A DNA stretch of 22,305 nt from an uncultured Flavobacterium sp. (GTDB lineage Bacteria > Bacteroidota > Bacteroidia > Flavobacteriales > Flavobacteriaceae). The stretch lies in the NCBI RefSeq assembly GCF_946479975.1, contig NZ_CAMLIX010000055.1, positions 1 to 22,305 of the forward strand, written 5' to 3'. Each line of letters opens with the position of its first letter. Position 1 is the first letter of the stretch. Positions 13,062 through 19,909 of this stretch are shown here, piece by piece. Position numbers and translations under genes: made by a program. The notes below the pieces were generated by a model. The model was not told the origin of the DNA and ran no database searches. It was given only the letters and a program-made list of their open reading frames with translations.

Positions 13062-13973
13062 TTAGTTGAATGTCTGCCTGAACTCCAGCGGAGAGATATT
13101 TAATTTTTTTTTAAAGAGTTTATTAAAAGACTGCGGGTATTCAAAACCTAACCGATAAGCAATTTCGGCAACCGATAAATTTGTCAGCGAAAGGTATTCT
13201 TTTGCCTTTTCAATCAGTTTATCCTGGATATGCTGCTGTGCACTCTGCCCTGTTAGTGCGCGTAGCATATCACTTAAATAATACGGTGACAAATTGAGCT
13301 CTTTAGCCAGAAGATCAACTGATGGGATCCCATTTTTCTGCGTTTGTTCCGCCTCAAAAAACTCATTCAATATCTGATCCATCTTAGTAAGCAGGTCATG
13401 GTTTACGGCTTTTCTTGTAAGGAACTGCCTTTCATAAAAACGATTGCTGTAATTTAACAGCAAATCGATTTGAGAAAGAATAATATCCTGTGTGTGTTTA
13501 TCGATGAACTGATATTCAGAATCAATTTTTTCAAGAATTTCAACTATATTTTTTTCTTCTCTTTCTGAAAGATGCAGCGCTTCATTGACAGCATAGGAGA
13601 AGAACCCATAATTTTTAATTGTCGCAGCAAGAGGATGTCTGTAAAGAAAATCAGGATGCACTAAGAGCGCATATCCTGTTCCGGATTCCGGTCCCAGTAT
13701 CTGATCATGTGGAACGGCGAGTGCCTGAATTTGTTTTGGAGCAATAAAAGTCATCAGCCCTTTGTCAAAATCATAATATTGCTGGCCGTACTTTACTTTT
13801 CCTGAAACATCTTTTTTTAATGATATACAATAAAAATTTAAAGAGAAATGCTCCCAGATTTCAGTATTATTAAAGCGGATATCCGCCACACGAATTACAC
13901 TTACGAGCGGATGCAGAGGTTCTGGTAATGACACCAGGCGATGAAATTCAGATATGGAGTTTATAGTGTTCAT
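13062..13973 (-). CDS. AraC-family transcriptional regulator (operon B)
   Basis: A 303-residue paralogue of the regulator at 3353-4264, alignable from end to end. Both share SI.E.HR...LP.P.HPLVS at the start, YGQQ.YDFD.G.M.FIAP in the sensor part, NRFYERQFLTRK-type and HIQDKLIEKAKEYLS-type blocks, and the C-terminal double helix-turn-helix (LAKELNLSPYYLSDML; VAEIAYRLGFEYPQSFNKLF). TACATTTG (13984-13991, minus strand) is an exact -7 element only 10 bases before its ATG, so besides readthrough from the SDR gene it has its own promoter and an almost leaderless mRNA. It lies 62 bases downstream of the SDR. Likely target: the direct repeats at 14891-14921. Confidence 0.92.
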   Translation of the reverse strand: MNTINSISEFHRLVSLPEPLHPLVSVIRVADIRFNNTEIWEHFSLNFYCISLKKDVSGKVKYGQQYYDFDKGLMTFIAPKQIQALAVPHDQILGPESGTGYALLVHPDFLYRHPLAATIKNYGFFSYAVNEALHLSEREEKNIVEILEKIDSEYQFIDKHTQDIILSQIDLLLNYSNRFYERQFLTRKAVNHDLLTKMDQILNEFFEAEQTQKNGIPSVDLLAKELNLSPYYLSDMLRALTGQSAQQHIQDKLIEKAKEYLSLTNLSVAEIAYRLGFEYPQSFNKLFKKKLNISPLEFRQTFN

Positions 13974-14035
13974 TTGTTCTTTTCAAATGTATGAAAAGCA
14001 GCTGTTATTAAACAACTGCCTTATTTAATCTATTA

Positions 14036-14836
14036 TCATAAAATGAGCTGTCGAATCTCTTTTCTAAAATCCTCAGAACCGACTTCCAAACGCCTTTCAT
14101 GCATTGCTTTTGCATCTTCACCTGCGATATATCTAATCTGGTCTTTTTCATCCGTTGCCGCTTCGTAGACCACTTCTGCAATTTTTTCTGCACTGACCGC
14201 TGATCCCATCATTGCATCGGTCATAGAAAAAAGCTTGTCTTCTAACTGCTCATATGCCGGATGCAGGGTTTTATCAAGCGATCTGCCCAAGAAGTCTGTT
14301 GCAAAAGCTCCGGGAGCAACGGTCTTGATTTTAATATTATGCAGTCCCAGTTCAAAAGACATTCCCTCAGACCAACCTTCAACAGCAAATTTCGACGCAT
14401 GATAAATAGAATGCAGTGGAAATGCCAAAAAACCACCCATTGAAGTTGTGCTGATAAAAAGGCCGCTTTTCTTTGTTCTAAAATTAGGAATAAATGCCTT
14501 AGTAATCCGGATTACACCCAGAAGATTTGTATTAAGCTGTTTTTGGATCTGCTCATCTGTAAAAGCTTCCAGTGCGCCCATTAATCCATATCCCGCATTA
14601 TTAAATACAACATCGACATTATGTACGGCATTAATTTTATCTACTGTGGTTTGAATCTGTTCAGGATTTGTGACATCAAGGGCAGCCAGCGTAATATTTG
14701 GTAGTTGATTAAGTTCGGTTTCTTTTTCTGGGTTACGCATAGTGGCGATTACATTCCATCCCTTTAACTGAAATAATTTAGCGGCAGCTTTTCCTAAACC
14801 TGAAGAAGCTCCTGTAATGAAAATTGTTTTCTGCAT
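14036..14836 (-). CDS. SDR-family oxidoreductase (operon B)
   Basis: A 266-residue classical short-chain dehydrogenase. The motifs seen are TGASSGLG (8-15), LDVT with Asp at ~54, FNNAGYG (78-84), STTSMGG with Ser129/132, and the catalytic pair Tyr145 and Lys149 in YHASK. PGAFATDFLGRS follows near 175, and the variable C-terminal substrate lid is predicted helical. It resembles the DltE/YpmB-like or retinol-dehydrogenase-like SDRs that accept diverse carbonyls or alcohols. It is not a close copy of the operon A SDR, so the two operons share regulator type and architecture more than enzyme identity. First gene of SDR-AraC-membrane protein. Confidence 0.92.
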   Translation of the reverse strand: MQKTIFITGASSGLGKAAAKLFQLKGWNVIATMRNPEKETELNQLPNITLAALDVTNPEQIQTTVDKINAVHNVDVVFNNAGYGLMGALEAFTDEQIQKQLNTNLLGVIRITKAFIPNFRTKKSGLFISTTSMGGFLAFPLHSIYHASKFAVEGWSEGMSFELGLHNIKIKTVAPGAFATDFLGRSLDKTLHPAYEQLEDKLFSMTDAMMGSAVSAEKIAEVVYEAATDEKDQIRYIAGEDAKAMHERRLEVGSEDFRKEIRQLIL

Positions 14837-14861
14837 TTTTATAGTATTTAAAATTACACTG

Positions 14862-14921
14862 CAAATTTCCCTAAACTAAGCTATACAATCTGTTTCCAAA
14901 TTGAGGGAAAATGTTTCCAAA
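14862..14921 (-). promoter_or_regulatory. Operon B promoter and AraC operator (two 10-bp direct repeats, 21-bp period)
   Basis: GAAATTTG (14862-14869, minus strand) is the same -7 sequence as in operon A. TGTTTCCAAA occurs at 14891-14900 and 14912-14921 on the plus strand, again starting 21 bp apart. The distal repeat in each operon continues to CTGG (CCAAACTGG here, CCAAAACTGG in A). The gap between -7 element and proximal repeat is 21 bases here and 22 in A. Confidence 0.75.
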
Positions 14922-15374
14922 CTGGCGGTAAGTAAAGATTAAACCAGCCTACAAGTTTGAAAAAAGAATATAATATTAATTAGCTTTCTAACAGATTGTC
15001 TTTTTGGGCCTGAACATTGGGCAGAAAGAAAAGCAGATCTTTTCAAATAGTTACGCTGTTACAAAATTAAAAATACTATAGGTACAATGCAAATTACTCG
15101 CCATGAGCCATTTTACTAGAATCTTCAAATTGCACACAAGCAAAACCCTTCATCTTATCGAAAAAAAACAAAAAAAGTAATCCTGATACAAAAGGTAAAT
15201 AAGATTCTATTTTATGAAAGCATTAGCTTTTAATTTTGTTGTATAACCAAAACTAAAGTAATGTATCTAAAATCAAATTATCTACTGGCGCTATTAGTAC
15301 CTTTGCCGGTTCGTTTTGGCAATGACCATCCTGCTACTTTACTATAGGTTTTCAATTCGGAATTGCTTTTTAAT
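14922..15374. other. Gap upstream of chrA with promoter candidate
   Basis: This 450-base AT-rich stretch contains an exact TAATTTTG -7 element at 15231-15238 (plus strand) and the short ORF at 15261-15347. I see no other gene, terminator or repeat; copies of the C1-C3 family are absent. Confidence 0.4.
15261..15347 (+). CDS. 28-codon upstream ORF before chrA (possible leader peptide)
   Basis: The ATG lies 22 bases after the TAATTTTG element, so it would be the first start codon on the chrA mRNA. The peptide opens MYLKSNYLLALLVPLPVRFG and is mostly hydrophobic; it ends 27 bases before the chrA ATG. Without conservation data it could equally be chance. Confidence 0.25.
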   Translation: MYLKSNYLLALLVPLPVRFGNDHPATLL

Positions 15375-16538
15375 ATGGAAAAAACATTAAAATACAGTTT
15401 ATTGCAGTTGACGCTTTATTTTCTAAAGCTGGGAACTACCGGTTTTGGAGGTCCGGTTGCGTTAGTGGGTTATATGCATAAAGATTTAGTCGAAGACCGA
15501 AAATGGATTACTGAGGAGGAATACAAACAAGGTATAGCGTTGGCACAATTGGCGCCTGGACCGCTTGCAGCACAATTAGGCATCTATCTAGGATTTGTTC
15601 ACTACAGTTTTTTAGGTGCAACTTTAGCAGGTTTTGCCTTTATCTTGCCATCTTTTGTCATGGTCGTGTTACTAGGAATCGTTTATAAATTATACGGCGG
15701 TTTATCATGGATTCAGGCTGTATTTTATGGCGTTGGGGCTGCAGTTGTTGGTATTATAGCACTCAGTTCGTATAAGCTGACTTTGAAATCCATAGGTAAA
15801 TTCAATTTAGAATCTCTTAAATCGAAATGGCTTCTTTGGATATTTTTTATTGTCGCTGCCGTTGTCACTTTTATAACCGAAACGGAGCAGATTTTGTTAT
15901 TTATTTTAGCAGGACTTTTTTACATGATTTTTACGGCTCCGCCAAAATGGTGGAATTTTAAAAAAACCTACTCAATTCTTGTTTTTCAAATTGCTTTTTG
16001 TGATTATGATGGAAACAGACTTCTAAAATTAGGTATTTTCTTTGCAAAAGCAGGAGCGTTCGTATTCGGTAGCGGACTGGCTATTGTTCCATTTTTGCAT
16101 TCTGGTGTTGTAATAGAAAACAATTGGCTAACTGAACAGCAGTTTCTGGACTCAGTTGCTGTTGCGATGATAACTCCCGGCCCCGTAGTAATTACAGTTG
16201 GATTTATCGGATTTATTGTTGATGGTTTTCTAGGTGCTCTTACTGCCGCTTTAGCAACATTTTTACCTTGCTACCTGTTCACCATAATTCTGGCTCCCTA
16301 TTTTAAGAAAGTATCCGAAAACAACTCAGTAAAAGCATTTGTTGAAGGAATAACTGCTGTGGTTATTGGTGCGTTGGTTGGTTCTGTTATCATAATTGCC
16401 AAAAGAAGTATTATTGATCTTGCAACTGCCGTTATTGCAATAATAACCGTATTAACTTTGATATATTATAAGAAAATTCAAGAGCCTTATATTATAATTT
16501 TGGCCGGAGCTTTAGGTATAATTCTTAAGTTAACGTAA
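15375..16538 (+). CDS. chrA: Chromate transporter, ChrA (CHR) family
   Basis: A 387-residue inner-membrane protein of the two-domain (long-chain) CHR family. Domain 1 (about 10-190) has FLKLGTTGFGGPVALVGYMH and LAQLAPGPLAAQLGIYLG. Domain 2 (about 205-385) repeats the motifs as FFAKAGAFVFGSGLAIVPFL and VAMITPGPVVITVGFIGF. The paired FGGP/FGSG and APGP/TPGP signatures are diagnostic. Members export chromate by proton motive force, but many genomic copies have not been tested for chromate. The ATG at 15375 is used; a TTG at 15363 would add four residues. It is a single-gene unit on the plus strand, and its last codons overlap the recombinase relic on the other strand. Confidence 0.93.
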   Translation: MEKTLKYSLLQLTLYFLKLGTTGFGGPVALVGYMHKDLVEDRKWITEEEYKQGIALAQLAPGPLAAQLGIYLGFVHYSFLGATLAGFAFILPSFVMVVLLGIVYKLYGGLSWIQAVFYGVGAAVVGIIALSSYKLTLKSIGKFNLESLKSKWLLWIFFIVAAVVTFITETEQILLFILAGLFYMIFTAPPKWWNFKKTYSILVFQIAFCDYDGNRLLKLGIFFAKAGAFVFGSGLAIVPFLHSGVVIENNWLTEQQFLDSVAVAMITPGPVVITVGFIGFIVDGFLGALTAALATFLPCYLFTIILAPYFKKVSENNSVKAFVEGITAVVIGALVGSVIIIAKRSIIDLATAVIAIITVLTLIYYKKIQEPYIIILAGALGIILKLT

Positions 16539-16649
16539 GATAAAATTGAACACTTCATTGATCCTAGCGGTTTGAATTTTACCATTTTGAAATGTGAAAT
16601 TTTCGAAAAAAATTAATTCTCTAATCAGTAGTCTTTGCCTACCAAACCC
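16530..16649 (-). pseudogene. Serine-recombinase C-terminal relic 2
   Basis: Thirty-nine open codons on the minus strand include LIFFENFTFQNGKIQTARIN followed by EVFNFILR and a TAA embedded in the end of chrA. It is the same recombinase tail as at 8313-8504 (FPENFTF......T.RINE) with the Pro changed. No recombinase body is present. Confidence 0.55.
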
Positions 16650-16762
16650 TCACAGTATTCCCGTCGGTGCGTATGGTGGCAAAACAGTCAGGGACACCCA
16701 GTTCTGTCCTTGCCTACTTCAATCCCTTCAAGAGTGAGGATAATTTCCGATTTATAAATATT
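16650..16762 (-). pseudogene. Unassigned frameshifted coding relic
   Basis: The minus strand reads SEIILTLEGIEVGKDRTG in one frame, then TELGVPDCFATIRTDGNTVR and VW-stop in another. The switch between frames suggests one inactivated gene end. I do not recognise the family. GC content is visibly higher than in the flanks, which suggests imported DNA. Confidence 0.35.
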
Positions 16763-17341
16763 TTATTTCAATAACATCCTCTCAGAAATTGTTTCATTTG
16801 AGTAAACATCTTTTCCGGTAATTTCTGCGTACTTTACATTTGGCAGCCAGAAAGAACCTCCTTCAATGCGCACAAATATTTTTTCTACCTGGATTTTTTT
16901 TCGATTAACATTTACAAAAGCATGATACTTTTTATCTGAATCTGTTTTTTTCAAGGTTAGAGGCAGCTTTTTATACGATACAAACTGAAGTTCAAACTCC
17001 TCGTTATTTATGACTCTGCTTTCTACTCCGTAAGCAAACTTGCGCTGCACGTAGCTAAAATCCCTTTTTTCTCCTTTCTCATCATATCGAATCCAATACG
17101 CTTTTATCGGATTATTTTTGTTTATTTGTCCATTTTCCTGATAGTTTACAGCATAAATAGCAGTGTTTACATTTGGGTCCCGCTGCACATAAAATACCAT
17201 ATTATCTATATTTTTAGGCGTTGGAAAATGTAATGGCGATGGATTTTCTGATTGTGCTGATAAATTTTCAGTAATTAGGTTTAATAAGATCGTTGTAACG
17301 ATTATTGACTTTGAAGAATATTTAAATATTTTTTTGTACAT
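16763..17341 (-). CDS. DUF4833 domain protein, exported
   Basis: A 192-residue protein with an N-terminal signal sequence (positive start, IIVTTILLNLI, likely cleaved near NLSAQ at residue 30). One domain of mixed strands follows. Characteristic segments are VFYVQRDPNVNTAIYAVNYQ (49-68), KAYWIRYDEKGEKRDFSYVQ (80-99) and RKFAYGVE. These agree with DUF4833, a Bacteroidota family of unknown function. It lies 22 bases after the GtrA-like gene on the same strand and is the last gene of the cluster. The company of a phosphatidyltransferase and a GtrA protein suggests an envelope role in the periplasm; no catalytic motif is evident. Confidence 0.8.
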   Translation of the reverse strand: MYKKIFKYSSKSIIVTTILLNLITENLSAQSENPSPLHFPTPKNIDNMVFYVQRDPNVNTAIYAVNYQENGQINKNNPIKAYWIRYDEKGEKRDFSYVQRKFAYGVESRVINNEEFELQFVSYKKLPLTLKKTDSDKKYHAFVNVNRKKIQVEKIFVRIEGGSFWLPNVKYAEITGKDVYSNETISERMLLK

Positions 17342-17363
17342 AACTAAAATTTTAGAAATTAAT

Positions 17364-17789
17364 CTAATGGTATCTGATTCTATTTTTATTGACCCTAAAA
17401 ACCCAATATTTAATCAATGGATAATTAAATCCATACGAAACAAAACTGTCGGTGATTAACCTTCCGATTTTATAATCAATCTGAAATAATTTCTGCAACA
17501 TCAGCGTACCAAATGATTTCAAGGTAATGCTTACCAATACCACCAGTGTAAATTTAAAAAGCTGACTATTGATGTGGCAGCTGTAACCGCTGTGATTTTT
17601 AAACACCCAATATCTATTGATGCTGAAATTGACAACTGCGCCAACGGTTCCTGAGATTAGGATAGAAAAGGTAAAATGCAGATTAAAAGCTTCTGTTAAT
17701 AAAATCATTAAGCCATAATCAGTAATACCGCCTAAAAATGCTGCGACTTGCGCTTTTAGAAAAGTGAAAATGGCTTTTTTCTTAAACAT
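17364..17789 (-). CDS. GtrA-family membrane protein
   Basis: A 141-residue protein with four membrane helices. The GtrA pattern is visible: an N-terminal FLKAQVAAFLGGITDYGLMI, then GTVGAVVNFSINRYWVFKN between helices 2 and 3, and the closing FNYPLIKYWVF. GtrA proteins are thought to flip lipid-linked (polyprenyl-phosphate) sugars or otherwise support envelope glycosylation. Its start overlaps the end of the phosphatidyltransferase gene by 8 bases, so translation is probably coupled. No glycosyltransferase is adjacent, which is unusual for a GtrA acting in O-antigen glucosylation. Confidence 0.87.
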   Translation of the reverse strand: MFKKKAIFTFLKAQVAAFLGGITDYGLMILLTEAFNLHFTFSILISGTVGAVVNFSINRYWVFKNHSGYSCHINSQLFKFTLVVLVSITLKSFGTLMLQKLFQIDYKIGRLITDSFVSYGFNYPLIKYWVFRVNKNRIRYH

Positions 17790-18474
17790 CGGTCTTGGCT
17801 TTATCTTTTAAATCGCCCAATTTTAAAAGCTTTATACTATCTACTGTGTTAAGTATAAGCAAAGCGACAGTTATTAAACCAGCCAGATAAGTTATCGATC
17901 CACGATACAAAACTTCTATAATTAAGATTAAAACGATAATAAGCCGAAGTTCTGTAGGGCCAACAAAACCGGAGTCTATGCTGTATTGATCCGTAATTTT
18001 GTAACGCAACTGACTGATAATGATCGACCAGCCATACAATGCAACAAAAGCAAAAGCGATTATCTGTGTGCCACTTTTGGCATAAATGTAATATCCTAAT
18101 CCTATGAGTACAATACCAATCCAATCGACAATGATATCGAGCGCAAAACCATACCAGCGGCGCGGAATATTTCTGTAATAAGCCAATCTTCCGTCTAAGG
18201 AATCTCCAAGCCAATTTACGGCCAATCCGATAATGCCGATAAGCAAATACCAACTGGTTACATAATTCCCTAAAACAAAAGCTAAAAAAACAAGTCCAGA
18301 ACCTAATGTGCCAATCAAAGTAAGTATGTTTGGCGAAATAAATGCAGGTACTTTTGGAAGCAAAAATACAATCGTTGACTGTTCTGCTTTTTTTAGAATA
18401 TTAGTTCGCTGACGGTCTGAAAATGTTTTTTTTACAACTGCACTATGATCATCAAGTTGTTTTTCTGTTTCCAT
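17782..18474 (-). CDS. CDP-alcohol phosphatidyltransferase family protein
   Basis: A 230-residue integral membrane enzyme with about six helices. The active-site signature reads GDSLDGRLAYYRNIPRRWYG, followed by FALDIIVD (residues ~89-116). This supplies the four metal/nucleophile Asp residues of D..DG..A...G...D...D. The Arg that normally follows the Ala (DG..AR) is Tyr here. The family moves a phosphatidyl group from a CDP-lipid to an alcohol (inositol, glycerol phosphate, serine, choline) at the inner membrane. It is followed by GtrA (8-base overlap) and DUF4833, and preceded by a PhyH dioxygenase 151 bases upstream. Which head group it uses cannot be told. Confidence 0.85.
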   Translation of the reverse strand: METEKQLDDHSAVVKKTFSDRQRTNILKKAEQSTIVFLLPKVPAFISPNILTLIGTLGSGLVFLAFVLGNYVTSWYLLIGIIGLAVNWLGDSLDGRLAYYRNIPRRWYGFALDIIVDWIGIVLIGLGYYIYAKSGTQIIAFAFVALYGWSIIISQLRYKITDQYSIDSGFVGPTELRLIIVLILIIEVLYRGSITYLAGLITVALLILNTVDSIKLLKLGDLKDKAKTDV

Positions 18475-18625
18475 AAATAACCCATATTAGAAGCCTGTTA
18501 GTTTAACTAATTCTAACTTTACAATTTTTAATTTTACTTTTCTTTGGGTATTCTTTAAAAAATTGGTGGTACTTTTTAGTTTACCTGATCTAACCAGATA
18601 ACTAAATGCGATGACAATAAGCATA

Positions 18626-19432
18626 TTATTTAACTATACCAGCAAAACGTTGATAGAAAACCGTTGGGCTGTTTTCATTTTTAGGAGCATATTTCCCAGC
18701 TATAATAGGAACATAAATAACTCTTCTTCTGCTTTCTTCACCACGAATAGCTGATTCTGCAACTCTGTGCCACAAACGGCCGTCATGAATGGTTAAATCT
18801 CCAGCTTCTGGATTAATAGAAACCTCTTCTGGATCAGCTTTATGATCTAAAAAGTATTTTTTACGGAAAAGCATTTGATAAACACTTTGTTTGTGTGTAC
18901 CGGGAATAATTTTGAGACCGCCGTTCTCAGGTTTTAAAGTGCTTAGGTGGATTCCGACGTTCAGCATCGGATTTAATTTAGTGCCATAAAAAATATCTCT
19001 CAAACCATCTGTATGCCAGCCCATTTTAGCAAACTTACTTTCCGGTCCATTGATATAATGATTGAATACCATTCCGTCCTTTTCTTCGGTGCCTAATCGT
19101 GCTCCATCACCAGCTAATTGGAGTAAACTATCTAATCTTGGATCAAGTAAAAGACCGCTTAAGGTTTGATGATGCTGGTTGATAAAGGCAAAACGCTGTA
19201 CTATAGGAGATCCATCTAAATCTTTTCCATATTTAATAGGAACACCATTCACTTTTTGAAGGCCATTGTCTATCCATTTTTGCTGCACTTCTTTCGAGGC
19301 ATCAATAATGGATGAAACCGTGTCTGGATTTATAAAATTTTTGAAGTGGATAAAACCGTGATGGTTAAAGAAGTTGATTTGCTCGTTAGTTAATTGATCA
19401 GCAAGAATAAATGTTTTATAAGAAGATACCAT
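18626..19432 (-). CDS. Phytanoyl-CoA dioxygenase family protein with polycysteine leader
   Basis: A 268-residue Fe(II)/2-oxoglutarate dioxygenase. The iron ligands are His140 and Asp142 in GWHTDG and His222 in LWHRVAES; Arg residues at 235-237 (RRRVIYVP) can hold 2-oxoglutarate. An N-terminal helix LTNEQINFFNHHGFIHFKNF and the turn GGLKIIPGTHKQSVY are standard for PhyH. It is not a close relative of the PhyH-like protein at 9252-10208. Its mRNA begins with a short ORF encoding six Cys in a row (19486-19515), which suggests control by cysteine or sulfur supply. It may hydroxylate a lipid or an organosulfur compound; substrate unknown. No strong terminator separates it from the phosphatidyltransferase gene. 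Confidence 0.88.
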   Translation of the reverse strand: MVSSYKTFILADQLTNEQINFFNHHGFIHFKNFINPDTVSSIIDASKEVQQKWIDNGLQKVNGVPIKYGKDLDGSPIVQRFAFINQHHQTLSGLLLDPRLDSLLQLAGDGARLGTEEKDGMVFNHYINGPESKFAKMGWHTDGLRDIFYGTKLNPMLNVGIHLSTLKPENGGLKIIPGTHKQSVYQMLFRKKYFLDHKADPEEVSINPEAGDLTIHDGRLWHRVAESAIRGEESRRRVIYVPIIAGKYAPKNENSPTVFYQRFAGIVK

Positions 19433-19485
19433 GATATTATATATTTAATAAATGAAATAATGAGTTTGAAATTTTATCTAAAAGT

Positions 19486-19515
19486 TTAGCAACAACAGCA
19501 ACAGCACATTCGCAT
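19486..19515 (-). CDS. Polycysteine leader peptide MRM-Cys6
   Basis: The minus strand reads ATG CGA ATG, then TGC TGT TGC TGT TGT TGC, then TAA: a nine-residue peptide MRMCCCCCC. An in-frame ATG at 19527 would add four residues. AGGTGAG stands just before the 19515 start, a rare good Shine-Dalgarno match in this window. It ends 53 bases before the PhyH start codon on the same strand. Short polycysteine ORFs in mycobacteria act as cysteine-responsive attenuators; the same logic is inferred here. The region between shows no classical terminator, so control may be at translation initiation. Confidence 0.7.
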   Translation of the reverse strand: MRMCCCCCC

Positions 19516-19544
19516 GCTCACCTGCATTTGGCTTTTAGGAAAAT

Positions 19545-19552
19545 TAAACATA
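19545..19552 (-). promoter_or_regulatory. Candidate -7 element of the leader/PhyH transcript
   Basis: TATGTTTA on the minus strand differs from TAnnTTTG at the last base only. It would start the RNA near 19538, 11 to 23 bases before the leader start codons. No clear -33 element is seen. Confidence 0.35.
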
Positions 19553-19909
19553 TTTCTTTTACTTGACATACTCTATCGAATTAGTAGATATTTAAAACGA
19601 AGATAATATAAAATTTCTTTTACAATGAATATTTTTTTATTTTTTTTGAAAAAAGATTAGTAAAAAGCAAAGTTAAGCAAAACGATTAAATCCGTTGCTA
19701 TACAATGTTTTATAAAGAAGTAGTCTTTATTTGGAACTCGGTGTCTGATAGGTTTTGGGCTTGAAATGACAAAGTTAAGTTACTAATTCGTTACCGATTA
19801 ATAGAGGTTCCTTATTAGTTTAAACGGTTATATTTCAGTGTTTTGCACTTATTTTTATATTTCCTTGTAACTCAATGTTAATTAATTTTAAACATTAAAC
19901 ATTTGAGTT
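19553..19909. other. Intergenic region ending in an inverted repeat at the integrase start
   Basis: AT-rich DNA between the leader promoter and the integrase. AACTCAATGTT (19869-19879) and AACATTTGAGTT (19898-19909) are inverted repeats with one extra T, and the second arm abuts the integrase ATG. This could be an operator or an RNA fold limiting integrase translation. The element's left end and attachment site should lie in this stretch, but I cannot place them. Confidence 0.35.
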
